Positions 52,796-62,566 are shown, counted from the first letter of the stretch. The stretch: 64,000 bases of DNA from Enterobacteriaceae bacterium (GCA_902363335.1 CABIZV010000005.1:1-64000); one strand, 5' to 3'. Program-made: numbers and translations. The notes: generated by a model not told the origin, from the sequence alone.

Positions 52796-53599
52796 TTAGC
52801 GCTTGAGCGCTTCGCTCAGTTCATCACGCATGTTCGCCAGCATGGATTTCACGACACGTGGGTTACCTGCAACGATGTTGCCGGTCATCATGTAGTTGTG
52901 GCCGCCGGTAAAGTCGCACACCAGGGCGCCAGCTTCACGAGCGATCAGTTCGCCTGCGGCGAAATCCCAAGGTTTCAGGCCAATTTCGAAATAACCGTCA
53001 ACGCGTGCGGCAGCCACGTAGGCCAGATCCAGCGCAGCAGAACCTGAACGGCGGAAGTCCGCGCATTCGGTAAACATTTTGCCGAGCATTTTCATATAAG
53101 CAGGAGCGTGTTGCTTCGCTTTGAACGGGAAGCCGGTGGCGATAATGGTGCCATCGAGGTCGCGAGCGATACTGCCGCGCAGACGGTAACCGTTAAGCTG
53201 TGCGCCCTGACCGCGAGTGGCGGTGAACAGTTCGTTACGCATTGGATCGTAAACAACGGCGACTTCAGTACGGCCTTTAATGCGTACTGCGATAGATACC
53301 GCGAAGTGCGGCAGGCGTTTGATAAAGTTGGTGGTGCCATCCAGTGGATCGATAACCCATTGAACATCCTGATCTTCGCCAACATGTTCACCGCTTTCTT
53401 CGGTGATAATGGTGTGTTGCGGGTAAGATTTGCGGATTGTTTCGATAATAATCGCTTCGGCGGCTTTATCGACGTTAGTCACGAAATCGTTACTGCCTTT
53501 CTGGCTCGTTTCAACAGAGTCAGGCGTTTCATAGTGTTTGGCAATTACATTACCCGCCTTGCGCGCTGCGCGCACGGCGATGGTCAGCATCGGATGCAT
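52796..53599 (-). CDS. suhB: Inositol-1-monophosphatase SuhB
   Basis: A 267-residue Mg-dependent phosphatase that also joins the NusA antitermination complex on rRNA operons. Metal-site residues are E67 and D84, D87 in IDPLDGTTNF, with a third aspartate in PWDFAAGELI. Length equals the E. coli protein. The gene is divergent from trmJ, with about 118 bp between start codons. Confidence 0.96.
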   Translation of the reverse strand: MHPMLTIAVRAARKAGNVIAKHYETPDSVETSQKGSNDFVTNVDKAAEAIIIETIRKSYPQHTIITEESGEHVGEDQDVQWVIDPLDGTTNFIKRLPHFAVSIAVRIKGRTEVAVVYDPMRNELFTATRGQGAQLNGYRLRGSIARDLDGTIIATGFPFKAKQHAPAYMKMLGKMFTECADFRRSGSAALDLAYVAAARVDGYFEIGLKPWDFAAGELIAREAGALVCDFTGGHNYMMTGNIVAGNPRVVKSMLANMRDELSEALKR

Positions 53600-53717
53600 C
53601 GGTCTCTCTCACTGGATGTTAAAGAACGGGAAAACGGCGCAGAGTATAGCAGCGAGAACAGAACATGTCTTCGTTTTATGATAATATGGCTGAATAATCT
53701 TTAGACGAAGAAAGACA

Positions 53718-54452
53718 ATGCTGCAAAATATTCGAATCGTGCTGGTTGAAACCTCTCACACCGGCAACATGGGCTCCGTTGCCCGCGCTATGAAAACCAT
53801 GGGCTTAACTAACCTGTGGCTGGTTAATCCACTGGTCAAACCGGACTCGCAGGCCATCGCGCTGGCGGCGGGCGCCAGCGATGTGATTGGTAATGCGCAA
53901 ATCGTCGACACGCTCGACGAAGCATTGGCCGGATGTAGCCTGGTGGTCGGCACCAGCGCGCGTTCCCGCACGCTGCCGTGGCCAATGCTCGATCCGCGCG
54001 AATGCGGTTTGAAAAGCGTTGCCGAAGGTGCTCATGCGCCGGTTGCGCTGGTATTTGGTCGTGAGCGCGTTGGCCTGACCAACGATGAATTGCAGAAATG
54101 CCACTATCACGTGGCGATTGCCGCCAACCCTGAGTACAGCTCGCTGAACCTGGCGATGGCGGTGCAGGTGATTGCTTATGAAGTGCGGATGGCCTGGCTG
54201 GCAACGCAGGAGAGCGATGCGCCGGTGGTTGAGCAAGAAGAGACCCCGTATCCGCTGGTGGACGATCTGGAACGTTTCTACGGCCACCTTGAACAGACGC
54301 TGCTGTCTACCGGCTTCATTCGTGAAAACCACCCGGGGCATGTCATGAGTAAGCTGCGCCGTATGTTCACCCGTGCGCGCCCGGAAAGCCAGGAGTTGAA
54401 CATCCTGCGTGGGATTCTGGCGTCGATTGAGCAGCAGAATAAAGGCAAGTAA
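53718..54452 (+). CDS. trmJ: tRNA (Cm32/Um32) methyltransferase TrmJ
   Basis: A SPOUT-class enzyme that 2'-O-methylates position 32 of several tRNAs with S-adenosylmethionine. It has 244 residues. Motifs LVETSHTGNMGSVARAMKTMG, LVFGRERVGLTNDEL and SSLNLAMAVQVIAYE are the SpoU motifs 1-3. A C-terminal dimerisation helix follows. It precedes iscR as in E. coli, separated by a REP pair. Confidence 0.95.
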   Translation: MLQNIRIVLVETSHTGNMGSVARAMKTMGLTNLWLVNPLVKPDSQAIALAAGASDVIGNAQIVDTLDEALAGCSLVVGTSARSRTLPWPMLDPRECGLKSVAEGAHAPVALVFGRERVGLTNDELQKCHYHVAIAANPEYSSLNLAMAVQVIAYEVRMAWLATQESDAPVVEQEETPYPLVDDLERFYGHLEQTLLSTGFIRENHPGHVMSKLRRMFTRARPESQELNILRGILASIEQQNKGK

Positions 54453-54461
54453 CCGCGTTAA

Positions 54462-54537
54462 TGCCGGATGGCGCTTCGCTTATCCGGCTTACGGGCCACG
54501 CGATTTGTAGGCCGGATAAGCGAAGCGCCATCCGGCA
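54462..54537. repeat. Inverted REP pair between trmJ and iscR
   Basis: GCCGGATGGCGCTTCGC...ATCCGGC (54463-54488) and its reverse complement (54508-54537) are separated by about 20 bases. Confidence 0.85.
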
Positions 54538-54561
54538 AACCAATATCGCACGGAACGCCAA

Positions 54562-54611
54562 ATACCTGACTAATTTAGTCAAGTAAATAGTTGACTGTTT
54601 TAGTCGGGAAT
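54562..54611 (+). promoter_or_regulatory. Two adjacent IscR type-1 sites upstream of iscR
   Basis: Two back-to-back 25-bp sites (54562-54586 and 54587-54611) fit the consensus ATASYYGACTRWWWYAGTCRRSTAT, each with the core GACT-N6-AGTC. [2Fe-2S]-IscR would bind both and repress the isc operon when clusters are plentiful. Confidence 0.88.
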
Positions 54612-54693
54612 GTCAGACTTGGCCCTGCTATGCAATACCCCCATTATTATATTAAAAACCCCGGGCAGGGGCGAGTTTGAGGTTAAGTAAGAC

Positions 54694-55185
54694 ATGAGAC
54701 TGACATCTAAAGGGCGTTACGCCGTGACCGCGATGCTGGACGTTGCACTCAACTCCGAATCGGGCCCGGTACCACTGGCCGATATTTCTGAGCGTCAGGG
54801 AATTTCACTCTCCTATCTGGAGCAGCTGTTTTCCCGTCTGCGTAAAAATGGACTGGTGTCCAGCGTACGTGGTCCAGGCGGCGGTTATCTGCTCGGTAAA
54901 GAAGCTATCCACATCGCAGTGGGTGAAGTAATCAGCGCAGTGGACGAGTCCGTTGACGCCACCCGCTGTCAGGGGAAAGGGGGCTGCCAGGGCGGCGATA
55001 AATGTTTAACCCACGCACTGTGGCGCGACCTGAGCGACCGTCTGACCGGTTTCCTGAACAATATCACCTTAGGTGAACTGGTGAATAACCAGGAAGTTCT
55101 TGATGTATCAGGCCGTCAGCACACGCAAGACACCTCCCGCAATACCCGTGTACAAGACGCAATCGACGTTAAGTTACGCGCATAA
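54694..55185 (+). CDS. iscR: Fe-S cluster-responsive regulator IscR
   Basis: A 163-residue Rrf2-family regulator that senses Fe-S status. A winged helix occupies about 1-70. The [2Fe-2S] ligands C92, C98, C104 and H107 are all present (RCQGKGGCQGGDKCLTHALW). It is the first gene of iscRSUA-hscBA-fdx-iscX, preceded by its own operators. Confidence 0.97.
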   Translation: MRLTSKGRYAVTAMLDVALNSESGPVPLADISERQGISLSYLEQLFSRLRKNGLVSSVRGPGGGYLLGKEAIHIAVGEVISAVDESVDATRCQGKGGCQGGDKCLTHALWRDLSDRLTGFLNNITLGELVNNQEVLDVSGRQHTQDTSRNTRVQDAIDVKLRA

Positions 55186-55333
55186 TCTAGCCGTCCTGTC
55201 GTATAAGACAGGGCTGGTTAAATAAAAATGAGATTTCAGAGTCAGGCCGGGGCCAAAAGCCCCGTCAACACGGTCGTACATCCAGCCGGTTGCCTGATTC
55301 CTTGCATTGAGTGATGTACGGAGTTTAAGAGCA

Positions 55334-56548
55334 ATGAAATTACCGATCTATCTCGACTACTCCGCAACCACGCCGGTGGACCCGCGTGTTGCCGAGAAAA
55401 TGATGCAGTGTCTGACCCTGGACGGAAACTTTGGTAACCCCGCTTCCCGTTCACACCGTTTCGGCTGGCATGCTGAAGAAGCGGTAGATATCGCCCGTAA
55501 TCAGATTGCCGACCTCGTGGGCGCTGACCCACGTGAAATCGTCTTTACCTCCGGTGCGACTGAGTCCGATAACCTGGCGATCAAAGGTGCAGCTAATTTT
55601 TATCAGAAAAAAGGCAAGCACATTATCACCAGCAAAACCGAACACAAAGCCGTGCTCGACACCTGTCGTCAGCTTGAGCGTGAAGGTTTTGAAATTACCT
55701 ATCTGGCGCCTCAGCGCAACGGCATCATCGACCTGAAAGAGCTTGAAGCGGCGATGCGTGACGACACCATCCTCGTTTCTATCATGCACGTGAATAACGA
55801 AATCGGCGTGGTGCAGGATATCGCGACTATCGGCGAACTGTGCCGTGCGCGCGGCATCATCTATCACGTTGATGCGACTCAGAGCGTGGGCAAACTGCCT
55901 ATCGACCTGAGCCAGCTGAAAGTTGACCTGATGTCTTTCTCCGGTCACAAAATTTACGGCCCGAAAGGCATCGGCGCGCTGTACGTGCGTCGTAAACCGC
56001 GTATTCGTATCGAAGCGCAGATGCACGGCGGCGGTCACGAGCGCGGCATGCGTTCTGGCACCCTGCCTGTTCACCAGATTGTCGGTATGGGTGAAGCTTA
56101 CCGTATCGCGAAAGAAGAGATGGAAACCGAGATGGCGCGTCTGCGCGGTCTGCGTAACCGTCTGTGGGACGGCGTGAAAGATATGGAAGAGGTTTACCTC
56201 AACGGTGACCTTGAGCAGGGCGCACCAAACATTCTCAACGTCAGCTTCAACTATGTTGAAGGCGAATCGCTGATTATGGCGCTGAAAGATCTGGCGGTTT
56301 CCTCCGGTTCTGCCTGTACGTCTGCAAGCCTTGAGCCATCCTATGTGCTGCGCGCACTGGGCATGACCGATGAGCTGGCACACAGTTCTATCCGTTTCTC
56401 TTTAGGTCGTTTTACTACCGAAGAAGAGATTGACTACACCATCAAGCTGGTTCGTAACTCCATCGGCCGTCTGCGCGAGCTTTCTCCACTGTGGGAAATG
56501 TTCAAACAGGGCGTGGATATCAACAGCATCGAATGGTCACATCACTAA
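55334..56548 (+). CDS. iscS: Cysteine desulfurase IscS
   Basis: This PLP enzyme takes sulfur from cysteine for Fe-S clusters and tRNA thiolation. It has 404 residues, identical in length to E. coli IscS. The PLP lysine is K206 (SFSGHKIYGPKG), and the persulfide cysteine is C328 on the flexible loop SSGSACTSASLEPS. I start at ATG 55334; nine earlier codons lack family support. Confidence 0.97.
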   Translation: MKLPIYLDYSATTPVDPRVAEKMMQCLTLDGNFGNPASRSHRFGWHAEEAVDIARNQIADLVGADPREIVFTSGATESDNLAIKGAANFYQKKGKHIITSKTEHKAVLDTCRQLEREGFEITYLAPQRNGIIDLKELEAAMRDDTILVSIMHVNNEIGVVQDIATIGELCRARGIIYHVDATQSVGKLPIDLSQLKVDLMSFSGHKIYGPKGIGALYVRRKPRIRIEAQMHGGGHERGMRSGTLPVHQIVGMGEAYRIAKEEMETEMARLRGLRNRLWDGVKDMEEVYLNGDLEQGAPNILNVSFNYVEGESLIMALKDLAVSSGSACTSASLEPSYVLRALGMTDELAHSSIRFSLGRFTTEEEIDYTIKLVRNSIGRLRELSPLWEMFKQGVDINSIEWSHH

Positions 56549-56574
56549 TTCGGCACCAATAAGGAGAATTCATC

Positions 56575-56961
56575 ATGGCTTACAGCGAAAAAGTAATCGA
56601 TCACTACGAAAATCCACGTAACGTGGGTTCTTTCGACAACAGCGACGAAAGCGTCGGTAGCGGCATGGTCGGTGCACCGGCCTGCGGCGATGTGATGAAG
56701 TTGCAGATTAAAGTCAACAATGAAGGTATCATTGAAGACGCGCGTTTCAAGACTTACGGCTGCGGTTCCGCCATTGCCTCCAGCTCTCTGGTCACCGAAT
56801 GGGTGAAAGGGAAATCTCTGGACGAAGCACAGGCGATTAAAAACACCGATATCGCAGACGAACTTGAACTGCCACCGGTGAAAATTCACTGTTCTATCCT
56901 GGCAGAAGACGCGATTAAAGCCGCCATTGCGGATTACAAAAGCAAACGTGAAGCAAAATAA
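56575..56961 (+). CDS. iscU: Fe-S scaffold protein IscU
   Basis: The 128-residue scaffold on which [2Fe-2S] and [4Fe-4S] clusters are built. Ligand cysteines C37, C63 and C106 are present, and the HscA recognition motif LPPVK is at 99-103. It lies 26 bp after iscS with an AAGGAG site. Confidence 0.97.
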   Translation: MAYSEKVIDHYENPRNVGSFDNSDESVGSGMVGAPACGDVMKLQIKVNNEGIIEDARFKTYGCGSAIASSSLVTEWVKGKSLDEAQAIKNTDIADELELPPVKIHCSILAEDAIKAAIADYKSKREAK

Positions 56962-56979
56962 TTAAGAGTTGAGGTCATT

Positions 56980-57303
56980 ATGTCGATTTCCTTAAGCGAC
57001 AGTGCGGCAGCGCGAGTCAATACCTTCCTGGCAAACCGCGGTAAAGGGTTTGGCCTGCGTCTGGGCGTGAGAACGTCCGGTTGTTCAGGTATGGCTTATG
57101 TACTGGAATTTGTTGACGAGCCGGCGGCAGAAGATACCGTTTTCGAAGACAAAGGCGTGAAAGTTGTCATCGACGGTAAGAGCCTGCAATTTCTTGACGG
57201 CACGCAGCTCGACTTCGTGAAAGAAGGTCTGAACGAAGGGTTTAAATTCACCAACCCTAACGTGAAAGATGAGTGCGGTTGCGGCGAAAGCTTTAACGTC
57301 TAG
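56980..57303 (+). CDS. iscA: A-type Fe-S carrier IscA
   Basis: A 107-residue cluster carrier protein. The three ligands are C35 (TSGCSGMAY), C99 and C101 (CGCGESF). It lies between iscU and hscB in the standard isc order. Confidence 0.97.
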   Translation: MSISLSDSAAARVNTFLANRGKGFGLRLGVRTSGCSGMAYVLEFVDEPAAEDTVFEDKGVKVVIDGKSLQFLDGTQLDFVKEGLNEGFKFTNPNVKDECGCGESFNV

Positions 57304-57381
57304 TTTTGAGTCCTGCCAACCCCACCATGGTTTTCGTACTGTGCGTGGGGTTTGTTTTAATTAGTTAACCCTGAGACTGTC

Positions 57382-57897
57382 ATGGATTACTTCACTCTCT
57401 TTGGATTGTCAGCCGGTTATCACGTAGACACTCAGGCCCTCGCGGCACGTTTCCAGGACCTGCAGCGTCAGAACCATCCCGACCGTTTTGCCAGCGCCAG
57501 CGAAGCCGAACAGCTTGCTGCGGTGCAGCGCTCCGCCAATATCAATCAGGCATGGCAAACCTTGCGTCACCCGCTGACTCGCGCAGAATACCTGCTCTCC
57601 TTACACGGTTTCGACCTCTCTTCTGAACAGCACACCGTGCGCGACACCGCGTTCCTGATGGAACAGCTGGAACTGCGTGAAGAGCTTGACGAAATCGAGC
57701 AGGCGAAAGACACCGCGCGTCTGGAAACCCTGCAAAAACGCGTTAAAGCAATGTATACCCAGCGCCAGCAGCAGATGGTGGCGCAATTAGACGATGAAAC
57801 GTGGGACGCGGCGGCGGATACCGTGCGTAAACTGCGCTTTCTCGATAAACTCCAAAGCAGTGCTGAATTACTCGAAGAAAAGCTGCTCGATTTCTGA
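57382..57897 (+). CDS. hscB: Co-chaperone HscB
   Basis: A 171-residue J-type co-chaperone that brings IscU to HscA and stimulates its ATPase. The J-domain has the HPD motif at 32-34 (NHPDRF). The C-terminal three-helix bundle (about 85-171) binds IscU. It is 15 bp upstream of hscA. Confidence 0.96.
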   Translation: MDYFTLFGLSAGYHVDTQALAARFQDLQRQNHPDRFASASEAEQLAAVQRSANINQAWQTLRHPLTRAEYLLSLHGFDLSSEQHTVRDTAFLMEQLELREELDEIEQAKDTARLETLQKRVKAMYTQRQQQMVAQLDDETWDAAADTVRKLRFLDKLQSSAELLEEKLLDF

Positions 57898-57912
57898 TTT
57901 TGGAAGCTTAAC

Positions 57913-59763
57913 ATGGCCTTATTACAAATTAGTGAGCCTGGCTTAAGTGCCGCACCGCACCAGCGTCGACTGGCGGTGGGTATTGACTTAGGCACCACCA
58001 ATTCTCTGGTTGCCACCGTGCGTAGCGGCCAGGCCGAAACGCTGGCAGATGACCAGGGTCGCCACCTGCTGCCTTCCGTGGTGCATTACCAGGCGCAGGG
58101 TCAGGTTGTCGGTTATGACGCGCGCGCCAACGCCGCGCTTGATCCTGCCAACACCATAAGCTCGGTGAAACGCATGATGGGCCGCTCGCTGGCGGACATT
58201 CAGGCGCGCTATCCGCATCTGCCTTATCAATTTGAAGCGAGCGAAAATGGTCTGCCCATGCTGGTCACTCGCGCTGGCGTGCTGAACCCGATTCGCGTGT
58301 CTGCGGACATTTTGAAAACGCTGGCGGCGCGGGCAACCGAATCGCTTGCCGGTGAACTGGACGGCGTGGTGATAACCGTACCAGCCTATTTTGACGATGC
58401 ACAGCGTCAGGGCACCAAAGACGCCGCGCGTCTGGCTGGCCTGCACGTATTGCGTCTGCTGAACGAACCGACCGCAGCGGCGATTGCCTACGGTCTGGAT
58501 TCCGGTCAGGAAGGGGTTATCGCCGTTTATGACTTAGGCGGCGGCACCTTCGATATCTCCATTCTGCGCTTAAGCCGCGGTGTGTTTGAAGTGCTGGCGA
58601 CCGGCGGCGATTCTGCGCTGGGCGGCGATGACTTCGACCACCTTCTGGCCGACCATATCCGCGAGCAAGCGGGTATTGCCGATCGCAGCGACAACCGCGT
58701 CCAGCGTGAACTTCTGGATGCCGCTATCGCCGCCAAAATCGCCTTGAGCGATGCGGATAGCGTGAACGTTGACGTTGCGGGCTGGAAAGGCGAAATCACC
58801 CGTGAACAGTTTAACGACCTCATTTCCGCGCTGGTTAAGCGCACGTTACTGGCCTGCCGCCGCGCGCTGAAAGATGCGGGCGTGGAAGCTGATGAAGTGC
58901 TGGAAGTGGTGATGGTCGGCGGTTCAACCCGTGTTCCGCTGGTGCGTGAGCGCGTCGGCGAATTCTTCGGTCGTACTCCGCTGACCTCCATCGACCCGGA
59001 CAAAGTGGTGGCCATTGGTGCCGCTGTGCAGGCGGATATCCTGGTCGGCAACAAGCCGGACAGCGAAATGCTGCTGCTGGACGTGATTCCGCTCTCTCTC
59101 GGCCTCGAAACCATGGGCGGCCTGGTGGAGAAAGTGATCCCGCGTAATACCACGATCCCGGTGGCGCGCGCCCAGGAGTTCACGACCTTCAAAGACGGAC
59201 AGACTGCGATGTCTATCCACGTGATGCAGGGCGAACGTGAACTGGTGCAGGACTGCCGCTCGCTGGCACGTTTTGCGCTGCGCGGTATTCCGGCATTACC
59301 GGCGGGCGGCGCGCACATTCGCGTGACCTTCCAGGTCGATGCGGACGGTCTGCTGAGCGTGACGGCGATGGAGAAATCCACCGGCGTTGAATCCTCCATC
59401 CAGGTGAAACCGTCCTACGGTCTGACCGATGGTGAAATCGCCACCATGATTAAAGATTCCATGAGCTACGCCGAGCAGGACGTGAAAGCACGCATGCTGG
59501 CGGAGCAGAAAGTGGAAGCAGCTCGCGTGCTGGAAAGCCTGCACAGCGCGCTTGCCGCAGATGCCGCGCTGTTAAGCGCCGCAGAGCGTCAGGAGATTGA
59601 CGACGCCGCCGCCGAATTAAGCGCAGCGGCTGCGGGTAATGACACTGACGCCATCGAACAAGCCATTAAAAACGTTGACAAACAAACCCAGGAATTCGCC
59701 GCTCGTCGTATGGACCAATCCGTCCGTATGGCGTTGAAAGGCCAATCCGTGGACGAGGTTTAA
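57913..59763 (+). CDS. hscA: Hsp70-class chaperone HscA
   Basis: A 616-residue specialised Hsp70 that releases clusters from IscU. The ATPase domain (about 20-385) has GIDLGTTNS, YDLGGGTFDISIL and VMVGGSTRVPLV. The substrate-binding domain follows from about 390 and binds LPPVK. Length equals E. coli HscA. Only one base separates it from fdx. Confidence 0.97.
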   Translation: MALLQISEPGLSAAPHQRRLAVGIDLGTTNSLVATVRSGQAETLADDQGRHLLPSVVHYQAQGQVVGYDARANAALDPANTISSVKRMMGRSLADIQARYPHLPYQFEASENGLPMLVTRAGVLNPIRVSADILKTLAARATESLAGELDGVVITVPAYFDDAQRQGTKDAARLAGLHVLRLLNEPTAAAIAYGLDSGQEGVIAVYDLGGGTFDISILRLSRGVFEVLATGGDSALGGDDFDHLLADHIREQAGIADRSDNRVQRELLDAAIAAKIALSDADSVNVDVAGWKGEITREQFNDLISALVKRTLLACRRALKDAGVEADEVLEVVMVGGSTRVPLVRERVGEFFGRTPLTSIDPDKVVAIGAAVQADILVGNKPDSEMLLLDVIPLSLGLETMGGLVEKVIPRNTTIPVARAQEFTTFKDGQTAMSIHVMQGERELVQDCRSLARFALRGIPALPAGGAHIRVTFQVDADGLLSVTAMEKSTGVESSIQVKPSYGLTDGEIATMIKDSMSYAEQDVKARMLAEQKVEAARVLESLHSALAADAALLSAAERQEIDDAAAELSAAAAGNDTDAIEQAIKNVDKQTQEFAARRMDQSVRMALKGQSVDEV

Positions 59764-59764
59764 T

Positions 59765-60100
59765 ATGCCAAAGATTGTAATTTTGCCTCATCAGGACCTG
59801 TGTCCGGATGGCGCGGTTCTGGAAGCGGATACCGGTGAAACTATCCTCGACGTTGCGCTGCGTAACGGTATCGAGATTGAACACGCCTGTGAAAAATCCT
59901 GTGCATGCACCACCTGCCACTGCATCGTGCGCGAAGGGTTTGACTCCCTGGCGGAAAGTACGGAAGACGAAGACGACATGCTGGATAAAGCATGGGGTCT
60001 GGAGCCGGAAAGCCGTTTAGGCTGTCAGGCGCGCGTCACCGATGAAGATCTGGTGGTCGAAATTCCGCGTTACACAATTAATCACGCGCGCGAGCATTAA
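59765..60100 (+). CDS. fdx: [2Fe-2S] ferredoxin
   Basis: A 111-residue adrenodoxin-type ferredoxin that gives electrons for cluster assembly. Ligands are C42, C48 and C51 (HACEKSCACTTCHC) plus C87 (RLGCQARV). C46 is the additional conserved cysteine. Confidence 0.97.
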   Translation: MPKIVILPHQDLCPDGAVLEADTGETILDVALRNGIEIEHACEKSCACTTCHCIVREGFDSLAESTEDEDDMLDKAWGLEPESRLGCQARVTDEDLVVEIPRYTINHAREH

Positions 60101-60111
60101 CAGGGGATAGT

Positions 60112-60312
60112 ATGGGACTGAAGTGGACTGACAGCCGCGAAATCGGCGAAGCGCTGTACGACGCCTTCCCGGATACCGATCCGAAGACCGTACGTTTTAC
60201 CGATCTGCACCAGTGGATTTGCGACCTCGAAGATTTTAATGATGACCCTCAGGCATCAAATGAAAAAGTTCTTGAGGCAATTCTGCTAGTCTGGTTGGAT
60301 GAAGCAGACTAA
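60112..60312 (+). CDS. iscX: IscX (YfhJ)
   Basis: A 66-residue acidic protein that binds IscS and iron and modulates desulfurase activity. The characteristic GLKWTDSREIGEALYDAFPD start and the acidic DLEDFNDDP segment are present. It ends the isc operon, 106 bp before pepB. Confidence 0.95.
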   Translation: MGLKWTDSREIGEALYDAFPDTDPKTVRFTDLHQWICDLEDFNDDPQASNEKVLEAILLVWLDEAD

Positions 60313-60418
60313 TTTTGCATCATGATTCACGCTGCAGATACGTTGGCGACCCGAATCATTCAGCAAAAAACTAACGGGCTGCCATTCGGCGGCCCGTTTG
60401 CTAATAAGGATAAAAATA

Positions 60419-61702
60419 ATGACAGAAGCCATGAAAGTGACCCTTTCTACCCAGCCAGCCGATGCGCGCTGGGGGAAAAACGCCACCCACAGTATTAATG
60501 ATGAAGGTATTGTCCTGCACCTGACCGGCCGCGACGACGCGGGTTTGATTCAGCGCGTGGCGCGTAAAATCGACGGCATGGGCATTAAGCACGTTGCGTT
60601 AAGCGGAGAAGGCTGGAACGTTGATAACGCGTGGGCCTTCTGGTCCGGTTACAAAGGGCCTAAAGGCACGCGTCAGGTTGAATGGCCTGAACTCGACGAT
60701 GCGCAGCAGAAGGAACTGGATAACCGTCTGACCTACATCGACTGGGTGCGCGACACCATTAACGCACCGGCAGAAGAGTTAGGCCCTGAGCAACTGGCAC
60801 AGCGTGCGGTTGACCTGCTGTGCGGCGTCGCGTGCGACAATGTTTCCTATCGCATCACCAAAGGTGAAGACCTGCGCGAGCAGAACTATATGGGCCTGCA
60901 CACCGTGGGCCGTGGCTCTGAGCGTCCACCGGTGCTGCTGGCGCTGGACTATAATCCGACCGGCGATAAAGACGCCCCGGTTTATGCATGCCTGGTCGGC
61001 AAAGGCATTACCTTTGACTCCGGCGGTTATAGCCTCAAGCAGAGCGCCTTTATGGACTCCATGAAGTCCGATATGGGCGGCGCGGCAACGGTGACAGGCG
61101 CGCTGGCGCTGGCGATCACCCGTGGTCTGAACAAACGCGTAAAACTGTTCCTGTGCTGCGCCGATAACATGGTCAGCGGCAATGCGTTCAAGCTGGGCGA
61201 TATCATCCACTATCGTAACGGCAAAACCGTGGAAGTGATGAATACCGATGCGGAAGGTCGTCTGGTGCTGGCCGATGGACTGATTGATGCCAGCGCGCAG
61301 AAACCAGAGCTTATCATTGATGCAGCGACCCTGACCGGTGCGGCGAAAACGGCGCTGGGTAACGACTACCACGCGCTGTTCAGCTTCGACGACCCGTTGG
61401 CAAACCGCCTGCTGGCAAGCGCTCAGGCGGAAAACGAAGCCTTCTGGCGTCTGCCGCTGGCGGAGTTCCACCGCAATCAGCTGCCGTCTAACTTTGCTGA
61501 ACTGAACAATACCGGCAGCGCGGCCTATCCGGCTGGCGCAAGCACCGCGGCGGGCTTCCTGTCCCACTTCGTGGAAAACTACCACCAAGGTTGGCTGCAT
61601 ATTGACTGCTCGGCAACTTACCGCAAATCAGCCGTCGAGCAATGGTCAGCGGGCGCAACCGGGTTGGGCGTGCGCACTATTGCGAATTTGTTGACCGCGT
61701 AG
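60419..61702 (+). CDS. pepB: Peptidase B (leucyl aminopeptidase family)
   Basis: A 427-residue manganese-dependent M17 aminopeptidase. Metal and active-site motifs are GKGITFDSGGYSLK (about 190-203) and NTDAEGRLVLADGL (about 270-283). I start at ATG 60419 after AAGGA; the frame begins seven codons earlier with no family support. Its stop codon lies in a REP unit. It probably can be read with the isc genes, as in E. coli. Confidence 0.95.
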   Translation: MTEAMKVTLSTQPADARWGKNATHSINDEGIVLHLTGRDDAGLIQRVARKIDGMGIKHVALSGEGWNVDNAWAFWSGYKGPKGTRQVEWPELDDAQQKELDNRLTYIDWVRDTINAPAEELGPEQLAQRAVDLLCGVACDNVSYRITKGEDLREQNYMGLHTVGRGSERPPVLLALDYNPTGDKDAPVYACLVGKGITFDSGGYSLKQSAFMDSMKSDMGGAATVTGALALAITRGLNKRVKLFLCCADNMVSGNAFKLGDIIHYRNGKTVEVMNTDAEGRLVLADGLIDASAQKPELIIDAATLTGAAKTALGNDYHALFSFDDPLANRLLASAQAENEAFWRLPLAEFHRNQLPSNFAELNNTGSAAYPAGASTAAGFLSHFVENYHQGWLHIDCSATYRKSAVEQWSAGATGLGVRTIANLLTA

Positions 61703-61766
61703 GCCGGATAAGCGTAGCGCCATCCGGCAAAATACTGGCGGGGGCGCTTCGCTTGCCCGCCCTACA
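61699..61766. repeat. REP units between pepB and sseB
   Basis: GTAGGCCGGATAAGC...CCATCCGGC (61699-61728) begins one base before the pepB stop codon TAG. A second, different palindromic unit, GGCGGGGGCGCTTCGC...GCCCGCCCTAC, ends near 61766. Confidence 0.8.
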
Positions 61767-61789
61767 GTAACTACTGAATTTGTGGCCTT

Positions 61790-62566
61790 ATGTCCGAAAC
61801 CAAAAACGAACTTGAAACGCTGCTGGAGCAGGCGGCAACCGAACCCGCACATCGCCCGGCTTTTTTCCGTACCTTACTGGAATCTACCGTTTGGGTACCC
61901 GGAAGTGCCGCTGACGATAAGCAGGTTGCCGATGACAGCGCATTAGATATCCAGCATTGGGAAAAAGATGACGGCACCTCGGTTGTTCCGTTCTTTACCT
62001 CGCTTGAAGCCCTGCAACGGGCGGTCACCTCCGAACAGGCATTTGTGGTGATGCCGGTGCGCACGCTGTTTGAAATGACGCTGGGCGAGACGCTGTTTCT
62101 CAACGCCAAACTGCCAACCGGTAAAGAGTTTACGCCGCGTGAAATCAGCCATTTGATTGGTGAAGAGGGCAATCCGCTCAGCACGCAGGAAGTGCTGGAA
62201 GGCGGCAGCGCGCTGCTACTTTCCGAAGTGGCTGAGCCGCCAGCGCAGATGGTCGAATCTCTGACCACCCTGTTTAAAACCCTGAAAACGGTGAAGCGCG
62301 CGTTTCTGTGCTCCATTAAAGAGCACGCCGACGAGCAGCCAAACCTGCTGATTGGTATCGAAGCGGAAGGGGATATCGAAGAGATTATTCACGCCGCGGG
62401 CAGCGTTGCCACCGACACCTTACCGGGCGATGAGCCAATAGATATCTGTCAGGTTGTAGAAGGCGAGAAGGGCATCAGCCACTTTATGCTGGCGCACATC
62501 ACCCCGTTTTATGAAAAGCGCTGGGGCAGTTTCCTGCGCGACTTCAAGCAGAACCGGATTATCTAA
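61790..62566 (+). CDS. sseB: Enhanced serine sensitivity protein SseB
   Basis: A 258-residue protein of the SseB family (same length as E. coli). Overexpression makes E. coli sensitive to serine; the molecular role is unknown. The N-terminal domain (about 1-125) and the C-terminal domain (about 130-258) are both recognisable, with FVVMPVRTLFEMTLGETLFLNAKLPTGKEF in the middle. It is convergent with sseA. Confidence 0.93.
   Translation: MSETKNELETLLEQAATEPAHRPAFFRTLLESTVWVPGSAADDKQVADDSALDIQHWEKDDGTSVVPFFTSLEALQRAVTSEQAFVVMPVRTLFEMTLGETLFLNAKLPTGKEFTPREISHLIGEEGNPLSTQEVLEGGSALLLSEVAEPPAQMVESLTTLFKTLKTVKRAFLCSIKEHADEQPNLLIGIEAEGDIEEIIHAAGSVATDTLPGDEPIDICQVVEGEKGISHFMLAHITPFYEKRWGSFLRDFKQNRII

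Noticed and set aside
55451..56383. A 310-codon frame antisense to iscS
   Set aside because: Same codon-bias effect. iscS on the other strand is identical in length and motifs to its family.
58527..59399. A 290-codon frame antisense to hscA
   Set aside because: A serine/arginine-rich shadow typical of the reverse of a GC-rich Hsp70 gene.
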